A model generated the notes under the pieces. It searched no databases, was not told the DNA's origin, and saw nothing but the letters and a program-made list of their open reading frames with translations. DNA of 64,000 nucleotides from JAJPKK01 sp963807015 (GTDB lineage Bacteria > Pseudomonadota > Alphaproteobacteria > Rhizobiales > Xanthobacteraceae): contig CAWEAS010000008.1 of NCBI GenBank assembly GCA_963807015.1, positions 620,001 to 684,000 on the forward strand. The letters are read 5' to 3'. A program made the translations under genes and the position numbers. Positions 58,930 to 64,000 of this stretch are shown in pieces; position 1 is the first letter of the stretch; every line of letters starts with the position of its first letter.

Positions 58930-59955
58930 ATGCGCCCCGAGGAGCTTTTGTGTCCCGCCGCGGCCGGCCTATGCAGCCGGCTCGGCGGCTTCCATGTGGA
59001 CCCGGTACGCCCGGTGGAACGCGCGCTGATCACGCACGGGCATTCGGACCACGCACGCGCCGGCCACGGCGCCGTACTGGCGACACGCGAGACTATCGAC
59101 CTCATGCGGCTGCGCTACGGCGACGGATTCGCCGCGAGCGTCCAGGCGGTCGAATATGGCGAACCGATCGCGCTCGGCGCCGTGACGGTGAGCTTTCATC
59201 CGGCCGGGCATGTGCTCGGATCGGCGCAAATTCTGGTCGAAGCCGGTGGTGTGCGGGTGGTGGCGTCGGGCGATTACAAGGATGCGGCCGACCCGACCTG
59301 CGCGCCGTTCGAACTCGTCCCGTGCGACGTCTTCATCACCGAGGCGACCTTCGGCCTCCCGGTGTTCCGCCACGGCGACGCCGGCGCGGAGATCGCAAAG
59401 CTCTTGCGCTCGGTTGCGGTCTTTCCGGAGCGCGCGCATCTCATCGGCGCCTACTCGCTCGGCAAGGCCCAGCGCATCATCGCGCTGCTGCGCGCGGCCG
59501 GTTACGATCAACCGATCTATCTGCATGGCGCGGTCGAGGCGATCACCACCTACTATGCGGCGCGCATGGACCTTGGCCCGCTGCGGCTCGCGCGCGAGGC
59601 CGACAAAGGCGATCTCGCCGGCGCGATTGCAATCTGCCCGCCGTCGGCGCTGAACGACCGCTGGTCGCGCCGCTTTCCTGATCCGGTGACAGCCTTCGCC
59701 TCCGGATGGATGCGGGTGCGCGCCCGCGCCCGCCAGCGCGGCATCGAGCTGCCGCTGGTCATTTCCGACCATTGCGATTGGGATGGGCTGACCCGGACCA
59801 TTGCGGCGACGGGCGCTTCCGATATCTGGGTCACCCACGGCGCCGAGGAGGCGCTGGTGCATTGGTGCAGCACGCGCGGCCTTGCCGCGCGGCCGCTGCA
59901 CATGATCGGCTACGGCGAGGAGGATGGCGAAGCGGTCGAGGTCGACACGCCATGA
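58930..59955 (+). CDS. Ligase-associated DNA exonuclease (MBL fold)
   Basis: A 341-residue metallo-beta-lactamase-fold nuclease of the YSH1/CPSF type. Metal ligands are in THGHSDHA (HxHxDH), HPAGHVLGSAQ, SGDYKD and SDHCDWDG. The family processes DNA ends before sealing by the ATP-dependent ligase encoded next, whose ATG overlaps this stop (ATGA). ATG 58930 is preferred over the GTG three bases upstream. The helicase and PdeM partners lie at the start of the window. Confidence 0.9.
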   Translation: MRPEELLCPAAAGLCSRLGGFHVDPVRPVERALITHGHSDHARAGHGAVLATRETIDLMRLRYGDGFAASVQAVEYGEPIALGAVTVSFHPAGHVLGSAQILVEAGGVRVVASGDYKDAADPTCAPFELVPCDVFITEATFGLPVFRHGDAGAEIAKLLRSVAVFPERAHLIGAYSLGKAQRIIALLRAAGYDQPIYLHGAVEAITTYYAARMDLGPLRLAREADKGDLAGAIAICPPSALNDRWSRRFPDPVTAFASGWMRVRARARQRGIELPLVISDHCDWDGLTRTIAATGASDIWVTHGAEEALVHWCSTRGLAARPLHMIGYGEEDGEAVEVDTP

Positions 59956-61622
59956 ACCGATTCGCGGCCCTCCTCGATCGTCTCGCCTATGAGCCTGCGC
60001 GCAACGGCAAGCTGCGGCTGCTCGAACATTATTTCCGCACCACGCCCGACCCCGACCGCGGCTATGCGCTCGCCGCGATCACCGGGGCGCTGTCGTTCCG
60101 CTTCGCCAAGCCCGGCCTTATCCGCACCCTGATTGCCGAACGCACCGATCCGGTCCTGTTCGCCATGTCCTACGATTACGTCGGCGATCTCTCCGAAACC
60201 GTCGCGCTGATGTGGCCTGGCTGGGATCAGGCATCAGTGATCAGTCATCAGAAAGAAAGGGGGCCGACACTCACGGAGGTGGTGACGACGCTCGCCGCCC
60301 TCGGCAAGACCGAATTGCCAGCGCAGCTTGCGCACTGGCTCGATGAACTCGACGAGACCGCGCGCTGGGCGCTCCTGAAGCTCGTCACCGGGGCGTTGCG
60401 GATCGGCGTCTCGGCGCGGCTTGCCAAGACCGCTGTCGCGGGAATCGGCGGACACGACCCGGACGAGATCGAAGTGCTGTGGCCGACCCTGAAGCCGCCC
60501 TACGGGGATCTTTTCGCGTGGCTTGAGGGCCGCGCCGACAAGCCCGAAAGCCGCGACCTCGTTCCCTTTCGCCCGCCGATGCTATCCCACGCCATGGAGG
60601 AGGCCAACTTTGCCGCGCTCAACCCGGCGGATTTCCTCGCCGAATGGAAATGGGACGGCATCAGGGTCCAGGCGGTTGCCGCCAACCACACCGAAAGCGG
60701 CAAGGCGGCACGGCTCTATTCGCGCACAGGCGAGGACATTTCCTCCGCCTTTCCGGACCTGATCGAGGCGTTTTCATTCGACGGCGCGCTCGATGGCGAG
60801 TTGCTGATCATGCGCGATGGCCGCGTACAGTCGTTCAACGTGCTGCAGCAGCGACTGAACCGGAAAGCAGTGACGGCGAAACTGCTGCAGGAATTCCCGG
60901 CTCATCTGCGCGCCTACGATCTTCTGGCCGAGAACGGCACTGACCTGCGCAGCGAGGCCTTCGCAACGCGGCGTGCCCGGCTCGAAGCGTTCGTCACGGG
61001 GCTTCACGAGCCGCGCATCGATCTCTCGCCGCTCGTGCCGTTTGCGAGCTGGAACGCGCTTGCTGCGGCGCGCGCCGATCCCGGCAGTGCGGGCGCCGAC
61101 GCCGAGGCGGTCGAGGGCGTCATGGTCAAGCGGCGCGACGCACCCTATCTGCCGGGCCGCCCCAAAGGCTTGTGGTGGAAATGGAAACGCGATCCATTCG
61201 TCGTCGATGCGGTGCTGATGTACGCCCAGCGCGGCCACGGCAAGCGCTCGTCGTTCTATTCAGACTATACCTTCGGCGTGTGGACGGCTGGCGAAGACGG
61301 AGATGAACTCGTTCCGGTCGGCAAGGCCTACTTTGGCTTCACCGATGCCGAACTCGCCGAGATCGATCGCTTCGTGCGGGCGAATACCGTCGACCGCTTC
61401 GGGCCGGTGCGCGAGGTCGTGCATGAGCCCGACAACGGCCTCGTTTTCGAGGTGGCGTTCGAGGGCCTGCAGCGATCGGGACGGCACAAGTCCGGCATCG
61501 CCATGCGCTTTCCCCGTATCAGCCGGCTGCGTTGGGACAAGGCGCCGCGCGACGCCGACCGGATCGAAACGCTGGAAGCGCTGCTCGATCGCCGCAACAG
61601 CGGCGACCTCCTCGCGGGTTGA
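59952..61622 (+). CDS. ATP-dependent DNA ligase (ligase-associated system)
   Basis: A 556-residue ligase. An N-terminal helical DNA-binding domain (1-190) is followed by the nucleotidyltransferase domain with the adenylated Lys in LAEWKWDGIRVQ (about 230), then LYSRTGEDIS, DGELLI and EGVMVKRRDAPY, and a C-terminal OB domain. It seals DNA nicks using ATP. It overlaps the exonuclease gene. The coding DNA contains four near-perfect 7-bp ATCAGNN repeats at 60226-60253, in the linker DQASVISHQK. Confidence 0.93.
   Translation: MNRFAALLDRLAYEPARNGKLRLLEHYFRTTPDPDRGYALAAITGALSFRFAKPGLIRTLIAERTDPVLFAMSYDYVGDLSETVALMWPGWDQASVISHQKERGPTLTEVVTTLAALGKTELPAQLAHWLDELDETARWALLKLVTGALRIGVSARLAKTAVAGIGGHDPDEIEVLWPTLKPPYGDLFAWLEGRADKPESRDLVPFRPPMLSHAMEEANFAALNPADFLAEWKWDGIRVQAVAANHTESGKAARLYSRTGEDISSAFPDLIEAFSFDGALDGELLIMRDGRVQSFNVLQQRLNRKAVTAKLLQEFPAHLRAYDLLAENGTDLRSEAFATRRARLEAFVTGLHEPRIDLSPLVPFASWNALAAARADPGSAGADAEAVEGVMVKRRDAPYLPGRPKGLWWKWKRDPFVVDAVLMYAQRGHGKRSSFYSDYTFGVWTAGEDGDELVPVGKAYFGFTDAELAEIDRFVRANTVDRFGPVREVVHEPDNGLVFEVAFEGLQRSGRHKSGIAMRFPRISRLRWDKAPRDADRIETLEALLDRRNSGDLLAG
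60226..60253 (+). repeat. Four tandem 7-bp ATCAGNN units inside the ligase gene
   Basis: ATCAGGC, ATCAGTG, ATCAGTC and ATCAGAA follow each other without gaps. The unit length is not a multiple of three, so gain or loss of one unit would shift the ligase frame. The encoded linker DQASVISHQK lies between helices of the N-terminal domain. Confidence 0.6.
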
Positions 61623-61640
61623 TTCCGCCGCGGGGCTGCG

Positions 61641-62828
61641 TCAGGCCGCGACCGGCGCTTCGGCGCGCGGCTGCCGGTAGGCCTTGAGCCGCGGCAGCAC
61701 TTCCTTCGCAAACAGCGTGAGATTGTCGACGGTATCCTCGTGGGAGAGGCTGCCGGCATGGCCCATCATCATGAGGTTGCCCATGCCGCCGCAATATTCG
61801 CAGAAGTCGACGATCTGGGCATAAACCTGGTCGGGCGTGCCGCAGAACATGATGCCGCCATCGATCAGGTCCTGCACGCTTCCCGAATGCATGTCGATGA
61901 AGCGGCCGTCCTTGGTGCGGCTGCGCGGGCGGGTCTCGCCGCGGAGAATACGGGCGTTGTCCTCGATGGAGAGGTATCCGGGCGGATTGCGGAACTGCGG
62001 CGCGACGACCGCCGATGTGCGCAGGTAGCTCGCGATGAATTCCGCGCGGGCGCGTGCCGTCGCTTCGTTATGGGCGACAGCGACCAGACCGAGATAGCCG
62101 AAGCGGTCGGCGGCCGGCGCCGGCCGGCCCTTCGACACGTAGCCGGCGCGATAGGCGTCGTAGAGCGGCCGGGTCGCGAAGCCGGACCCAAGTGTCGCGA
62201 TCACGTAACCCTTCTCGCCGAGCACCCGCGCATTGTCGCGGCTGCCGGTCGTGCTCCACACCGGCGGATGCGGCTCCTGCCACGGCCGCGGCCACAGATT
62301 GACCTGGCGATAATGGAAATTCTCGCTCTCCCAGTTGAACGGCGTGCCGTGGCTCGTCATCGCCTTGATGATAAAATCGTGGGCCTCCCAGTAGCGGTTC
62401 ATGACGCCGACCGGGTTCTGGTTCGAGACTGGGAACTCGTAAGGCACGCCCTTGATGAAGCCCATGTCGAGCCGGCCGCGCGACAGCACGTCGATGGTCG
62501 CAAGCTCCTCAGCACAGCGCAGCGGATCGGGGCGGTGGCCAATGGGATAGCCGAGCACGAGGAGACGCGCGTGCTTCGTCTCGCGCGCCAGCACCGAAAG
62601 CGCCACGATCGCGGTGCACGACATGCAGGTCGCGGTGGAGTGGTGCTCGTTCACCATGATGTCCAAGCCAAGCTCGTCCGCGAGCCGCCACTCGTCGTAA
62701 TACCGGTGCAGCAGGTCGGCGGCGATCCGCGGATCCTGCTTGGCATTGGGAAGATTGACCCGGAGCGAGCCGTCATGCTCCGACCACGCCGGAAAGTAAG
62801 GCTGCTCGGTGAACTGGTAGACGCGCAT
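61641..62828 (-). CDS. LLM-class flavin-dependent oxidoreductase
   Basis: A 395-residue luciferase-like (alpha/beta)8-barrel monooxygenase. Recognisable parts are DELGLDIMVNEHHSTATCMSCTAIVALSVLARET, LLVLGYPIGHRPDPLRCAEELATIDVLSRGRLDMGFIKG and CGTPDQVYAQIVDF. It uses FMNH2 or F420-like cofactors on an unknown substrate. The start at 62828 has CGGAG 8-9 bases upstream. It lies downstream of the ACP/E2 pair on the same strand, separated by 190 bases. Confidence 0.87.
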   Translation of the reverse strand: MRVYQFTEQPYFPAWSEHDGSLRVNLPNAKQDPRIAADLLHRYYDEWRLADELGLDIMVNEHHSTATCMSCTAIVALSVLARETKHARLLVLGYPIGHRPDPLRCAEELATIDVLSRGRLDMGFIKGVPYEFPVSNQNPVGVMNRYWEAHDFIIKAMTSHGTPFNWESENFHYRQVNLWPRPWQEPHPPVWSTTGSRDNARVLGEKGYVIATLGSGFATRPLYDAYRAGYVSKGRPAPAADRFGYLGLVAVAHNEATARARAEFIASYLRTSAVVAPQFRNPPGYLSIEDNARILRGETRPRSRTKDGRFIDMHSGSVQDLIDGGIMFCGTPDQVYAQIVDFCEYCGGMGNLMMMGHAGSLSHEDTVDNLTLFAKEVLPRLKAYRQPRAEAPVAA

Positions 62829-63020
62829 GCTGGGACTCCGGTGCGGGAGATTGGGTGGCGGGACGAACCATCTTATAGCGGCCCAGCGACCAGCCGTCAT
62901 TCCAAGAGGGCACGCGCCAGGACGGTCGCCGTGAGGCAGCTATCACTTGATGCAGATCAGCGGTCCGGGCTGCGCCGCGCCGAGCACTGAGCCGTTCGGC
63001 CTCATCAACAAAACCGAACC

Positions 63021-63278
63021 TCACGCCGTTTTCAGGCCGAGCTTTGCTTTGAGGTAATCAACCGCGCCATCGAGCGTGATCAACTTCGGGTAATCGCGTT
63101 CGGGAATATCGACGCCGAGCCGGCGATGGATCGCGGCGATGAAGTTCAAAAAATCCATCGAATCGATATCGAGGGCTTCCCGCAGATCGGCGGCGGGGTC
63201 GACCGTCGCCATATCGACTTCCGGGGCGATGTTGTTGAGTTCCTCTTGCACGACGGTGCGAATGTCCGGATTGCTCAT
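63021..63278 (-). CDS. Acyl carrier protein
   Basis: An 85-residue ACP with the phosphopantetheine attachment serine in DIDSMDFLNFIAAI and the usual four-helix pattern (DIRTVVQEELNNIAPEVD...DLREALDIDSMDF). It is a specialised carrier rather than the fatty acid AcpP. Its start overlaps the stop of the E2-type acyltransferase gene (ATGA), so the two are translationally coupled. Confidence 0.9.
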   Translation of the reverse strand: MSNPDIRTVVQEELNNIAPEVDMATVDPAADLREALDIDSMDFLNFIAAIHRRLGVDIPERDYPKLITLDGAVDYLKAKLGLKTA

Positions 63279-64000
63279 AGCTTGTCGGGCTCCTGCAGCA
63301 ACTTGCCGATTTCAGCGAGAAAGAGACTGCCCACATGCCCGTCGCTGACTCGATGGTCGGCGGAGAGCGTAACGGTGAGCACCGAGCGCGGCCCGATGGC
63401 GCCGTCGATCACCCACGGCCTGCTGACGATCTTGCCCAGACCGACGATGGCCACTTGCGGCGGATAGATGATGCCGTAAAGCTTCTCAACGCCGCGTTCG
63501 CCTAGGCTCGACACCGTGATCGTGGCGTCCGAAAGCTCCGAGCTCCGGATGCGGCCGGCCCGCATGCGTTGAACGAGGTCGCGCATGCGCGCCATCAGCT
63601 CATCGAGCGAAAGGCGATCCGCATCGTGCAGCGCCGGCGCTGCGAGCCCGCCGCCCCGGATGGCGATGGCCACACCAATGTGGGCGGCGGCCGCCGACTC
63701 GAATTTTCCATCGCGGTAGAACCCGTTGAACACGGGAAAACGCCGCACTGCCATGGCGACGCATTTGATCGCGACCGCGCCAAACAGCAGCCGGTCATCG
63801 GGCGCCCGCGTTGCATTGACGGTGCTGACCCACTGCTCGGCGCTCGTGACGTCAACCTGATGCTCTAGATAGTAGTGTGGGATTTCCCGCTTGGAGCGCG
63901 TCATCGCCGCGGCGATGGCGGTCCGCATGGCGTCGAGATCGAGGCCGATCGCACGTTTCTTCTCGGGCGCAGGCGGAGGTGCGCTCAGCTCATGTTCAAC
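63275..64000 (-). CDS. 2-oxo acid dehydrogenase E2-type acyltransferase (5' end outside window)
   Basis: The catalytic domain of a dihydrolipoamide acyltransferase, open to the window edge; the upstream residues EKKRAIGLDLDAMRTAIAAAMTRSKREIPHYYLEHQVDV belong to the same frame. The C terminus has the active-site SADHRVSDGHVGSLFLAEI (DHRxxDG with catalytic His). Such enzymes move acyl groups from lipoyl to CoA. Coupling to an ACP gene is unusual and suggests the acyl group may be handed to, or taken from, ACP. Any lipoyl or subunit-binding domain would be outside the window. Confidence 0.85.
   Translation of the reverse strand, partial: VEHELSAPPPAPEKKRAIGLDLDAMRTAIAAAMTRSKREIPHYYLEHQVDVTSAEQWVSTVNATRAPDDRLLFGAVAIKCVAMAVRRFPVFNGFYRDGKFESAAAAHIGVAIAIRGGGLAAPALHDADRLSLDELMARMRDLVQRMRAGRIRSSELSDATITVSSLGERGVEKLYGIIYPPQVAIVGLGKIVSRPWVIDGAIGPRSVLTVTLSADHRVSDGHVGSLFLAEIGKLLQEPDKL

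Noticed and set aside
1..64000. CRISPR array
   Set aside because: No series of regularly spaced short direct repeats was seen; the repeats present are inverted or att-type.

Overview
The window is GC-rich chromosome from an alphaproteobacterium, most likely Hyphomicrobiales near Bradyrhizobium, Pseudolabrys or Rhodoplanes. The evidence is gene content and order: cobS-cobT with bolA and a J-domain gene, rpmB beside a DUF3108 gene, a SUV3-like helicase followed by an S4 protein, fdxA and carD, aroK-aroB-CorC, and REP-like palindromes between genes.

Layout. 0-7.5 kb: the end of a ligase-associated helicase and pdeM, then asnB, gmd and fcl (surface polysaccharide), a small lipoprotein and an L,D-transpeptidase. 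7.65-22.1 kb: a 14.45-kb integrated element bounded by a 17-bp direct repeat. 22.2-27.6 kb: accA, xerD, a 50-residue membrane protein, aroK, aroB and a CorC-like protein. 27.7-40.5 kb: bolA, a J-domain protein, cobST, a phytase-like esterase, rpmB, DUF3108, the SUV3-like helicase, S4, fdxA and carD. 40.5-58.8 kb: accessory metabolism and export (radical SAM, TTT and ABC uptake systems, M48 protease, SNase, a TPP enzyme, FAD monooxygenase, RND pump), including two genes broken by +1 frameshifts. 58.9-64 kb: MBL exonuclease and ATP-dependent ligase, an LLM oxidoreductase, and an ACP/E2-acyltransferase pair that runs off the window.

The island is the most interesting part. It reads int - alpA - 26-residue ORF - TOPRIM primase - P4-type helicase - iteron dyad - terS - three unknown genes - terL - tail-like gene - unknown gene, followed by a cargo operon on the other strand. 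This order matches Gram-negative phage-inducible chromosomal islands (PICI-type satellites). No capsid, portal or lysis gene is present, but both terminase subunits are. The cargo locus holds an AbiJ-like gene broken twice (an IS3 element with a 3-bp target duplication, and a +1 frameshift), an uncharacterised partner, and directly upstream a tRNA gene with every invariant base and an encoded CCA but a 47-nt anticodon loop. Several RNA or DNA structures in the island look regulatory: concentric iterons after the helicase gene, a hairpin that hides a ribosome binding site, and stacked and alternative hairpins before terL.

The window starts with ligase-associated helicase-pdeM and ends with exonuclease-ligase. 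These are the four partners of one repair system, here about 58 kb apart.
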